DNA of 64,000 bases from a bacterium (GTDB lineage: Bacteria > Bacillota > Clostridia > Christensenellales > Aristaeellaceae). The notes beneath the pieces were generated by a model. The model was not told the origin of the DNA. It made no database searches and saw only the letters and a program-made list of their open reading frames with translations. This document shows positions 32,933-40,439 of this stretch, one piece after another. Location of the stretch: the NCBI GenBank assembly GCA_004563405.1, contig SFTH01000002.1, positions 1 to 64,000 of the forward strand. Direction: 5' to 3'. The first letter of the stretch is position 1; each line of letters begins with the position of its first letter. Made by a program: the position numbers and the translations under genes.

Positions 32933-35607
32933 AGATGCGCAACCGCAGGATCTGGCTGCGACGCTACAACGTGATGTTCCTGATCGCCATGGCCGGGCTC
33001 CTCTTGTGCTTCGTGCCCTTCGGCAGGGTCATGATCAGCAGTGTGGACGGCGTGACCCAGCACTACACACTGTTTCGCTATGTCCGCAGCGTTGTGCGCG
33101 ACCTTCTGGTCGGGAACGGTTTCAAGATGGTGAATCTGCAGCTGGGACAGGGACTGGACGTCATCGGAACGCTCTCCTATTACGGTCTCCTGGATCCGGT
33201 GAATCTCCTGGCCGCGTGCGTCCCGGACGCGGCGATGGAATGGGCCTACGGCGCGGCGATTCTGCTGCGCATCTATCTCGCGGGCCTCTTCTTCCTCCTC
33301 TACCTTCGCAAAATCCGCCTGAGGGACGACTGGGCGCTTCCGATCGCGGCGCTGATGTACGCATTCTGTGGCTATTATACGAAGGCCACGCTCCGGCATC
33401 CCTACTTTGCGGACGGCGGCATCTACCTTGCGCTGCTGCTCATCGCCACGGAGCGCCTGTTTGCGCAGCGCAAGTGGCTGATGTTCACGCTCGTCGCCGC
33501 CCTGATGCTGGTGGCCAATTACTACTTCGCCTTCCAGACGACGCTGCTCGTGGTCGCCTACATTCTGGTGCGGCTCATCGGCCGCCTGAAGCGCTGCGGC
33601 GTGCGGAGGTGCGCGGAGGACGGCTTCGCACTGGCGGGCGCCTATCTTCTGGGCGTCGCCCTCTCGGCGGTGTTCTTCCTGCCGATACTGCACGCCTTCA
33701 TGAACAACGCCCGCATCGGCGCGGTGGGCGGCTACACCGATTCGCTGATCCACTACAGCCTGAGCTACTACCTCTCGCTGGTGCTCTACTTCTGCGCGCC
33801 GTACCTGACCTCGGATGCGTGGATGATTGAAAACCTGTGCCCGCTGGCGCTGTTTTCCCTGATGGTGCTCTTCATGCGCCAGCGTGGGAAGGAGGAGCTC
33901 CGGGTGGCAGAGGATTTCCCGGTGGGCCAGTTGCGCGCCTGCGTGCTGCTCGTGGCGCTCTTTGCATGCGTGCCCGCCTTCGGGCGCCTGTTCAACGGCT
34001 GGGGCTACGCGAGCAACCGCTGGTGCTACGGCTTTGCCTTCGCCATGTGCGTGACTGTGGCCTGGGCCATGCCGCGCCTGTTCTCCCTCCAGGGCCGCGC
34101 AAAGCGCCCTCTGCTTTGGCTCTCCCTCGCCTTTGCGGCGCTGCTTCTGGCCGCAGGCGTGGTGCTACGCGAGCTCTTTTTGCTGGCGGGCGCGGCGACC
34201 GTCGGCGTCTTTGCGCTCTTTTTCGCATGCAAAGATCGCGTGGCGCACATTCGCCCGGAGGCGGAAAAGCGCCTGCTGGCGGCGCTCACCCTCGCCTGCT
34301 GCGTGCTCTACTGCTGGACGCTCTATGCGCCCATTGACCGGGGCCTGAGCAAGGAATACGGCGTGGGCGGGCTGGATGTGCGCATCGCGAACGAGACCGC
34401 CGCGGTGGCGGGTGCGCTGGACGGCGACGGCTTCTTCCGCGTGGACACGGGCAGAAACACCGCGTGCCATCAGATCATGCAGGATTACTGCGATCCCTCC
34501 TACTACTGGAGCGTCATTCCGAACGAGATGTACCGCTATTACAGCGCCATGGGCGTATCCACCCTGACGAAGGCCTTCCAGCTCTACGGCCTCGGCGGCA
34601 GCAGCGCGCTCAATGCGCTGGCCTCGGTGGCCTGCAGCGTGCGCGGTCCCGGCGAAAACGAGGTCGTCCCCTACGGCTTCGAGGAGGCGCAATCCGTGAC
34701 GCAGGACGACGGAGACGTGGTCGCCGTCTACCGCAACCGCTACGCCCTGCCGCTGGGCTACGTCTACCACAATTCGGTGGATCCTGCGACCTTTGAGGAG
34801 ATGAATCCCGTCGACCGTCAGGCGGCGCTGATGTGCGGCGCGCTGCTCGAGGGCGGAGACTGCGGCCTGCCGGCAATTTCAGATGCACCCCGGGCCAAGA
34901 GCCTGGAGTGGAGCGTCGCGGAAGCCAGCGGTGTGCGGCTCGAGGACGGCTGCATCGCAGCGGAAGCGGGCGGCACCCTTCGCTTGCGCTTTGCGGGAGA
35001 GCCCGATTCGGAGACCTTCCTGGTGATCGAGGGCGCCGTCAACGACGACGCGGACTTCGAAACGGACGTCAGGATGCAGATCAGCTCCGCAGCGGGAGAG
35101 AACTCCGCCGTCGTACTGCACCGAAGCAGCAACTTCATCTTCCCCCAGCAGTGGATCAGCATCTGCCTCGGCTACAGCGATGAGGGCCTTGCGGAGTGCA
35201 CGCTGCGCTTCGAGCGCTCGGACCGCTTTCGCTTTGATTCGATCCATCTGTACAGCCTTCCCATGGCGGGCTACCGCGCCGCCGCCGAGGCGCTTCAGAG
35301 CGAAGGCCTGCGCGACGTCGAGATTGAAAACAACCGCATCCGGGGCAGCGTGGAAACCGGTGCGCCCGGCGTGCTTCAGATCAGCGTGCCCTACGGCGAC
35401 GGCTGGAGCGTAAAGGTGGACGGCGAGCAGCGGGAGGTTCTGCACTCGGGCGGCATGTACATGGGCGTTTATCTGGACGCGGGAACGCATCGGGTGGAAT
35501 GGACGTACTGCACGCCCGGCCTGAAGGCAGGCGCTGTCATCTCCTGTACAGCGGCGCTCTTCGCCGCCGCGCTGTGGCTCCTCCAGCGCCACAGGCGCGC
35601 AAAGTAA
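32920..35607 (+). CDS. YfhO-family membrane glycosyltransferase
   Basis: An 895-residue polytopic membrane protein with about 13 hydrophobic helices (the first near residues 14-35, the last near 860-885, just before an RHRRAK tail) and a large extracytoplasmic part at about 480-850. It belongs to the YfhO family of GT-C-like enzymes that transfer sugar from undecaprenyl phosphate to teichoic acid or other surface polymers. ATG 32920 overlaps the glycosyltransferase gene; ATG 32935 is an equally possible start. A flippase (GtcA type) is not in the window. Confidence 0.85.
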   Translation: MREVKMRNRRIWLRRYNVMFLIAMAGLLLCFVPFGRVMISSVDGVTQHYTLFRYVRSVVRDLLVGNGFKMVNLQLGQGLDVIGTLSYYGLLDPVNLLAACVPDAAMEWAYGAAILLRIYLAGLFFLLYLRKIRLRDDWALPIAALMYAFCGYYTKATLRHPYFADGGIYLALLLIATERLFAQRKWLMFTLVAALMLVANYYFAFQTTLLVVAYILVRLIGRLKRCGVRRCAEDGFALAGAYLLGVALSAVFFLPILHAFMNNARIGAVGGYTDSLIHYSLSYYLSLVLYFCAPYLTSDAWMIENLCPLALFSLMVLFMRQRGKEELRVAEDFPVGQLRACVLLVALFACVPAFGRLFNGWGYASNRWCYGFAFAMCVTVAWAMPRLFSLQGRAKRPLLWLSLAFAALLLAAGVVLRELFLLAGAATVGVFALFFACKDRVAHIRPEAEKRLLAALTLACCVLYCWTLYAPIDRGLSKEYGVGGLDVRIANETAAVAGALDGDGFFRVDTGRNTACHQIMQDYCDPSYYWSVIPNEMYRYYSAMGVSTLTKAFQLYGLGGSSALNALASVACSVRGPGENEVVPYGFEEAQSVTQDDGDVVAVYRNRYALPLGYVYHNSVDPATFEEMNPVDRQAALMCGALLEGGDCGLPAISDAPRAKSLEWSVAEASGVRLEDGCIAAEAGGTLRLRFAGEPDSETFLVIEGAVNDDADFETDVRMQISSAAGENSAVVLHRSSNFIFPQQWISICLGYSDEGLAECTLRFERSDRFRFDSIHLYSLPMAGYRAAAEALQSEGLRDVEIENNRIRGSVETGAPGVLQISVPYGDGWSVKVDGEQREVLHSGGMYMGVYLDAGTHRVEWTYCTPGLKAGAVISCTAALFAAALWLLQRHRRAK

Positions 35608-35613
35608 AGCAGG

Positions 35614-35655
35614 GAGGCGCAGATTGCTCACACCGGGCAGTCCGCGCCTCTTTTT
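35614..35655 (+). terminator. Terminator of the CsbB-YfhO operon
   Basis: GAGGCGC (35614-35620) pairs with GCGCCTC (35644-35650), followed by TTTTT. Confidence 0.65.
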
Positions 35656-35707
35656 CACGGCACAGGGACGCGCGGTGAAAGCCGTCGCGCCCCTCGGGCA
35701 GCACAAG

Positions 35708-35753
35708 AATCGCCCGCAGGAGCCGGAGCGCCGCTCCGCCTGCGGGCGATTTT
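35708..35753. terminator. Strong hairpin between yfhO and the AraC gene
   Basis: ATCGCCCGCAGG (35709-35720) pairs with CCTGCGGGCGAT (35739-35750), with AA before and TTTT after, so it can work on both strands for these converging genes. Confidence 0.7.
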
Positions 35754-35794
35754 CAGTTGCTTTTCAGGGGGCGGCCCGGTACGCGGACCTCGCG

Positions 35795-36652
35795 TCACGC
35801 CTCCGCTGTCCGGGCGCGCACCACGGGAATCCACACCTCGAATTCACCCGTGGGCTCCGGGCTCAGGTAGACCTCCACGTCCGGACCGTCGGCGTACTCA
35901 TAGCCGGAATCCGGCAGCCACTCGGTCACGATGCGGCGCTCCAGCTCCTGAATGTCGCCGCCCGCGCCCGTTCCGGGAAACACCGCCCAGGTGTAGGCGG
36001 GCACGACGCAGGCATCAAACTCCCCCTCCGGCAGGTTGGAGGCGACGGCAATCCAGTAGCGCCCGCTCTCCTGCGCACCGCAGAAGCTCACGCCCAGAAT
36101 TCCGGGGAGACCCGCGTCCATCCGCGCTGCAAGGCGGGAAATCGCGCCGCTCTGCGCGGCCCGGGCCCACATGCCGGGCACGATTTCAAAGTTCCTCTCC
36201 ACCTCCGGATGCAGGGGTTCCGACAGGCCCACGATGCGGAAGGCAGGGCGGGATTCAATGCGGTACTCCAGCTCCCGCGCGCCGCGGATGCTCATCACAA
36301 AGCGCAGGGGCGGATAGGACTTCAGCGAAACGCCCGCGTCGCGCACCGCCGATGGCGCGACCCCGTGCACCGACTGAAAGGCCCGGTTGAAGGCCGTGGG
36401 CGAATTGTAGCCATACTTTACCGCCGCGTCGATCACCTTTACCTCCCCGCTCTGAAGCTCCACCGCCGCCAGGGACATCCGCCTGCGGCGGATGTATTCG
36501 GAGAGGGTGACGCCCGCCATGTAGGAAAACATGCGCTGGAAGTGGTAGGGAGAGCAGTAGGCGATGCGCCCCAGCTCCCTGAGGTCGGTCTCCTCGGTCA
36601 GATGCGCCTCAATGTAGCGCATGGCTTCGTTCAGTCTGTCAATCCATTCCAT
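35795..36652 (-). CDS. AraC-family regulator with GyrI-like effector domain
   Basis: A 285-residue protein. Residues about 1-105 hold two AraC helix-turn-helix motifs (LRELGRIAYCSPYHFQRMFSY and VIDAAVKYGYNSPTAFNRAF). Residues about 120-285 form a GyrI/SbmC-type small-molecule binding domain (YRIESRPAFRIVGLSEPL, VVPAYTWAVFPGTG, EVWIPVV). This layout is that of Rob/TipA-like multidrug-responsive activators. No efflux gene is adjacent, so the target is unknown. Confidence 0.88.
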   Translation of the reverse strand: MEWIDRLNEAMRYIEAHLTEETDLRELGRIAYCSPYHFQRMFSYMAGVTLSEYIRRRRMSLAAVELQSGEVKVIDAAVKYGYNSPTAFNRAFQSVHGVAPSAVRDAGVSLKSYPPLRFVMSIRGARELEYRIESRPAFRIVGLSEPLHPEVERNFEIVPGMWARAAQSGAISRLAARMDAGLPGILGVSFCGAQESGRYWIAVASNLPEGEFDACVVPAYTWAVFPGTGAGGDIQELERRIVTEWLPDSGYEYADGPDVEVYLSPEPTGEFEVWIPVVRARTAEA

Positions 36653-36681
36653 GTTTCATCCTCCCGATGCTTTCTGAGGAC

Positions 36682-36690
36682 ATTATAGCA
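36682..36690 (-). promoter_or_regulatory. Extended -10 promoter of the AraC-family gene
   Basis: TGCTATAAT on the minus strand (36682-36690) lies about 30 bases before the AraC ATG. No good -35 hexamer is present, as is common with TGn-extended -10 elements. Confidence 0.45.
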
Positions 36691-36733
36691 CGCGCCTTCA
36701 CCTCCGGCCTCTCCGTTTGCGCACGAATAAAGA

Positions 36734-36770
36734 GAGGCCGCGCGCGTCATGATTTGGCGCACACGGCCTC
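36734..36770 (-). terminator. Terminator overlapping the end of the glycolipid glycosyltransferase gene
   Basis: GAGGCCG (36734-36740) pairs with CGGCCTC (36764-36770). On the minus strand it is followed by TCTTTATT. The stem includes the last codons of the glycosyltransferase gene. Confidence 0.6.
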
Positions 36771-37889
36771 CACCGCATTGAAGATGCGCTCGGCGGCGTT
36801 TTCGGAAAACTCCCGCGCGCAGTTTTGTGCCAGAGCCTCGAGGGACGCCTGGGAATCCAGCGCCGAGGCGGCCAGCCGTGCCATGGACATCGCGCCGTTT
36901 GCGGGCAGGGCGCAGCCCAGTCCCTGCAAAAAGGCCATGTTGCGGCTCTCGCAGCCCGGAACGGCGTTGATGAGCATCAGTGGCGCGCGCTTGGTCACGG
37001 CCTCGGTGGTGCTCAGTCCGCCGGGCTTGGTGATGAAGAGATCCGCAGCGTCCATGTAGTCCGGCATCCGATCGGTAAAGCCCACGACGGCCAGCTTCGG
37101 CGAGTGAACCAGATCGCGCAGGGTGTGCTCCAGCATGTGGTTGTTTCCGCAGATAACCACCAGCAGCGCGTCCTCCGGCAGGCCCTCCACCAGCGCCAAC
37201 ACCATGCGCCCCATGGGGCCCGCGCCCATGCTGCCCGAGCTGAGCACGGCGATGCGCGCGCCCTCGGGCAGGCCCAGCGACCGCCGCGCCTCGACCCTGC
37301 TCTGCTTCTCCCGGAACGCGGCGCGCACGGGGATGCCCGTGGGCAAGAGTTTCTCCTCCGGGATGCCATAGCCGGCAAACTCCGGAATCAGGGCGGTGTG
37401 GGGAATGAACCACGCATCCATGTCCAGCTGGTTCACGCCGGGGCTGCAGGTGTAGTCCGTGGCCAGAAAGAAGGCGGGAATGTGCACCTGACCGGAGAGC
37501 CGAAGCTCACTGACCAGCCGCGCGGCAAACACGTGCACGCAGATCACCGCGTCAAAGCGGCCTGAGGACAGCAGCGCGCGCAGGCTGCGCCGGGGCTTGG
37601 GCATGCGGCGGCGCCTGCGCCGCCGGACCTTGGCGTTGAGCTTTTCCTGATAGCGCTGCCGGCGCGCCTGATGCTCCTCAAAGCGGTAGCCCGCGCCGTA
37701 AACCCGGGGCAAACTGCGATAGAGAAAGACGTGGCTTTTGCAGATCAGCGCGTTGTGGGAGCGGCCCATGAAGGCAAGGCCGTCCTCGATCTGACAGCTG
37801 CTGCCCCGGGCCTCGAAGTATTCTGCAATCGCCCGGGCGGCGGAATTGTGGCCCTCACCGGTGTTGGCCGATAGTATCAGTATGCGCAT
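36747..37889 (-). CDS. Diacylglycerol/monogalactosyl-type glycosyltransferase (MGDG synthase/UgtP-like)
   Basis: A 380-residue GT28-like peripheral enzyme. ILILSANTGEGHNSAARAIAEYF is the MGDG-synthase N-terminal signature. FLATDYTCSPGVNQLDMDAWFIPH and the acceptor-side LSSGSMGAGPMGRMV follow. The nucleotide-sugar pocket FITKPGGLSTTEAVTKRAPLMLI is typical. Such enzymes transfer glucose or galactose to diacylglycerol or other lipids. A basic insert (KVRRRRRRRMPKPRR, about residue 88-102) may aid membrane contact. It overlaps a CrtO-like acyltransferase gene by 35 bases, pointing to synthesis of an acylated glycolipid. Confidence 0.85.
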   Translation of the reverse strand: MRILILSANTGEGHNSAARAIAEYFEARGSSCQIEDGLAFMGRSHNALICKSHVFLYRSLPRVYGAGYRFEEHQARRQRYQEKLNAKVRRRRRRRMPKPRRSLRALLSSGRFDAVICVHVFAARLVSELRLSGQVHIPAFFLATDYTCSPGVNQLDMDAWFIPHTALIPEFAGYGIPEEKLLPTGIPVRAAFREKQSRVEARRSLGLPEGARIAVLSSGSMGAGPMGRMVLALVEGLPEDALLVVICGNNHMLEHTLRDLVHSPKLAVVGFTDRMPDYMDAADLFITKPGGLSTTEAVTKRAPLMLINAVPGCESRNMAFLQGLGCALPANGAMSMARLAASALDSQASLEALAQNCAREFSENAAERIFNAVEAVCAKS

Positions 37890-38361
37890 GCTTGATTCGC
37901 TCCTCGCGTTGCTTCAGGCGTTCGGCCAGGGTCACGAGCGTGGGCCGGTTGTAGCGCTGAATGATGATAAAGGGAAGATTGGACAGTCCGTAGACGATGG
38001 CGACCGCCAGCCCCAGCCCCGTGGGGCAGATCAGATAGACGGGAATTGCCAGCGGGATCAGCGCCAGGTGAACCACCTCGGCCACGCAGGTCTCCACGGC
38101 CACGCGCCGGGCCTCCTCCGCGCTCCCCGTCAGCGAGACGCGCTTGCCCACCATGCGGGAGCTGATCTTGCTCATGTCCGGCAGTTTGTCCTTCCAGGCC
38201 TGAACCCGCAGCGCCCGATAGAGTCTGCCGTCGCGCTCAAAGACCCGGGGCGCATAGGGCGCGCGCTCGGGATGAAACCACCGCCTGGGCAGCGCCTCGC
38301 CAATGAAATGGGCCAGTACTCCCACGGCCGCAATGTAGACGATGCTGAAAAACAGTCGCAT
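37855..38361 (-). CDS. CrtO-like glycosyl acyltransferase (small membrane protein)
   Basis: A 168-residue protein with an N-terminal hydrophobic helix (about 3-24), a conserved WKDKLPDMSKISSRMVGKR segment, a central VEVVHLALIPLAIPVYLI hydrophobic stretch and the ending YGLSNLPFIIIQRYNRPTL. This ending and the W..LP motif match the glycosyl-4,4'-diaponeurosporenoate acyltransferase (CrtO) family, which in staphylococci acylates a carotenoid glucoside. No carotenoid gene is near, so a glycolipid made by the overlapping downstream gene is a better guess. ATG 38361 follows AGGAGAGAGG. Confidence 0.65.
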   Translation of the reverse strand: MRLFFSIVYIAAVGVLAHFIGEALPRRWFHPERAPYAPRVFERDGRLYRALRVQAWKDKLPDMSKISSRMVGKRVSLTGSAEEARRVAVETCVAEVVHLALIPLAIPVYLICPTGLGLAVAIVYGLSNLPFIIIQRYNRPTLVTLAERLKQREERIKHAHTDTIGQHR

Positions 38362-38440
38362 ATCCTCTCTCCTGTAATGTCACTTGATGGCTGTTCTCCA
38401 ACAGCAGGCGGCCGTGCGGCGCACGCCTCCGCCCATACCC

Positions 38441-38449
38441 ATTATACCA
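38441..38449 (-). promoter_or_regulatory. Extended -10 promoter for the acyltransferase-glycosyltransferase pair
   Basis: TGGTATAAT on the minus strand (38441-38449) lies about 80 bases before the CrtO-like start. A small hairpin (GCTGTT-CTCC-AACAGC) lies in the leader near 38390-38405. Confidence 0.5.
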
Positions 38450-38514
38450 CAGCTTTCCGGGGAAAAACAGAGGGCCGCCACGGTTTTGTACCATCTGAAA
38501 CGAAAAACGGGGAC

Positions 38515-38543
38515 TTGATTTTCGGCGAAAAAAGGCGTAATAT
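38515..38543 (+). promoter_or_regulatory. Promoter of the cytidylate-kinase-like gene
   Basis: TTGATT (38515-38520) and TAATAT (38538-38543), 17 bases apart, lie about 60 bases before the start codon. Confidence 0.6.
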
Positions 38544-38605
38544 AAATTTAACCCGATATGTGTCGGGCGATGAAGAGGACTATGGCATGCGAAGGAGGTA
38601 TAAGC

Positions 38606-39232
38606 ATGGCAAAGCGCATCATCACCGTCAGCCGCGAATTTGGCAGCGGCGGCCGCACCGTCGGCCGGCTTCTGGCGGAAAAACTGAATCTGAAGTACTA
38701 TGATAAGGAACTTGTCAAGCGGATTTCTCTGGAGACCGGCTTCGATCCGGGCTACATTGAGGAACACGGGGAGTACGCCCAGGGAAAGAGCGCCCTGGCC
38801 TATCTCTTCGGCGGCACGGGGCACCCCGACTTTATGAACGGCATGACGCCGGCGGATTTCCTCTGGTGCATGCAGCGAAAAATCATTCTGGAGATTGCGG
38901 ATAAGGAGCCCTGCGTCATCGTGGGCAGATGCGCGGACTACATACTCAAGGATCGCCCGGACGTGCTGAACGTATTCATCCACGCGCCCAAGCCGCAGCG
39001 CGCCGAGCGCATCGTCAAACTCTACGGCGAGAGCGACGTGGCGCCGGAGAAGCGCCTGGACGACAAGGACGCACGCCGCCGCGTGAACTACCGCCACTTC
39101 ACCGGCAGGGACTGGGGCAGCGTTCAGAATTACCACCTGGCGCTGGACAGCGGCGCCCTGGGACTGGAAACCTGCGTGGATCTGATCGCCGCAGCGTTCC
39201 GGGCGGAGCCGGACGCGAAGGAAACCAAATAA
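38606..39232 (+). CDS. Cytidylate kinase-like family protein
   Basis: A 208-residue P-loop protein. RIITVSREFGSGGRTVGRLLAEKL replaces the usual P-loop with the SREFGSGG form of the cytidylate-kinase-2 family. CVIVGRCADYIL and VNYRHFTGRDWGSVQNYHLALDSG are the other family blocks. Biochemical roles of these paralogues are mostly unproven; they are separate from Cmk. I use ATG 38606, directly after AAGGAGGTATAAGC. It stands alone between its own promoter and a hairpin at 39242-39269. Confidence 0.88.
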   Translation: MAKRIITVSREFGSGGRTVGRLLAEKLNLKYYDKELVKRISLETGFDPGYIEEHGEYAQGKSALAYLFGGTGHPDFMNGMTPADFLWCMQRKIILEIADKEPCVIVGRCADYILKDRPDVLNVFIHAPKPQRAERIVKLYGESDVAPEKRLDDKDARRRVNYRHFTGRDWGSVQNYHLALDSGALGLETCVDLIAAAFRAEPDAKETK

Positions 39233-39241
39233 AACTCACGG

Positions 39242-39269
39242 TTGCGCCGGGTGGTTTCGCCCGGCGCAA
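39242..39269 (+). terminator. Hairpin between the cytidylate-kinase-like gene and sbcD
   Basis: TTGCGCCGGG (39242-39251) pairs with CCCGGCGCAA (39260-39269). It is followed by only two T, so termination may be partial and sbcD may be read from the upstream promoter. Confidence 0.5.
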
Positions 39270-39293
39270 TTCCGGCCTGAAACGGAGGAACAC

Positions 39294-40439
39294 ATGACCT
39301 TTCTGCACGTCTCGGATTTGCACATCGGCAAAAAGCTCTGCGGGAAACCGCTGATGGAGGATCAGAAGCACATCCTCCATGAAATTCTGGACATGGCCGC
39401 CGCGCCGGATGTGGATGCGGTGCTCATCGCCGGGGATCTCTACGACAAATCCCAGCCCTCCGGCGAGGCCGTGGAGGCGGCAGGCGCGTTTTTGGCGGCG
39501 CTCTCCCGGCTGAACCGCCCGGTCTTTGTCATCAGCGGCAACCACGACTGCCCGGAGCAGGTGTCCTACTGCGCGCCGATCCTCGCGGGCGCAAACGTAC
39601 ATGTGTCCCCCGCGTTCACCGGCGCGCCCGCGCCGGTGGCGCTGCGGGACGCATACGGGGAGCTGCGGGTGTATCTGTTGCCCTTCGTGCGCCCGAGTCA
39701 GGTGCGCCGGGCGCTGCCGGAGCGCGCCGGGGAGATCCGGAGCTACGCGGACGCGCTGCGGGTGATCGTGGAGGAGATGCACATTGACGTCCGCGTGCGC
39801 AACGTGCTCCTGGCCCACCAGTTCGTGACCGGGAGCGCAGCCGTGCTGACGGATTCGGAGGAGCGCATGGTGGGCGGCGTGGACGAAGTGCCCTGGGAGG
39901 TCTTCCGGGACTTTGACTATGTGGCGCTGGGCCATCTGCACGCGCCCCAGCGGGCAGGCAGCGACCGGATCCGCTACGCGGGATCCCCGCTGAAATACTC
40001 CCAGTCCGAGGAGAGTCAGAAAAAGGCCGCGCTCAAGGTAACGCTCGGCGAGAAGGGCGATTTCCGCGTGGAGGCTCTCCCCTACCATCCGCTGCGGGAC
40101 GTCAGGAGCGTGAAGGGGCAGCTGCGCGATCTCACGCGGGAGGAGGCGCCGGACCGGGACTATGTGTTCGCCACCCTCACCGATGAAGTTCCGCCCCTCG
40201 ACCCGATGGGCGCGCTGCTGCAGCGCTATCCGAACCTCGTACAGCTCCGGAGGGAGAACAGCCGCACCGGTGGAAAGGTCGAAACCATCGCCGAGCGCGT
40301 GGAGGAGCGGAACCCGCTGGAGCACTTTACGGCCTTCTTTGCCGCGCAGAACAACGGCCAGATGCCCACGCCGGGCCAAATGGTACTGATGAAAAAAATC
40401 ATTGAGGAAGCGGAGGTGAAGTCCGGTGCGTCCCATTGA
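39294..40439 (+). CDS. sbcD: Exonuclease SbcD (Mre11-type nuclease subunit)
   Basis: A 381-residue metallophosphoesterase. Metal motifs are HVSDLHIGKKL, LIAGDLYDKSQPS, VISGNHDCPEQ, LAHQFV and ALGHLHAPQ, in the Mre11/SbcD order, and the C-terminal capping domain for SbcC contact follows. SbcCD removes hairpins and protein-blocked ends from DNA. The start at 39294 follows CGGAGGAAC. It overlaps sbcC by 14 bases. Confidence 0.96.
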   Translation: MTFLHVSDLHIGKKLCGKPLMEDQKHILHEILDMAAAPDVDAVLIAGDLYDKSQPSGEAVEAAGAFLAALSRLNRPVFVISGNHDCPEQVSYCAPILAGANVHVSPAFTGAPAPVALRDAYGELRVYLLPFVRPSQVRRALPERAGEIRSYADALRVIVEEMHIDVRVRNVLLAHQFVTGSAAVLTDSEERMVGGVDEVPWEVFRDFDYVALGHLHAPQRAGSDRIRYAGSPLKYSQSEESQKKAALKVTLGEKGDFRVEALPYHPLRDVRSVKGQLRDLTREEAPDRDYVFATLTDEVPPLDPMGALLQRYPNLVQLRRENSRTGGKVETIAERVEERNPLEHFTAFFAAQNNGQMPTPGQMVLMKKIIEEAEVKSGASH

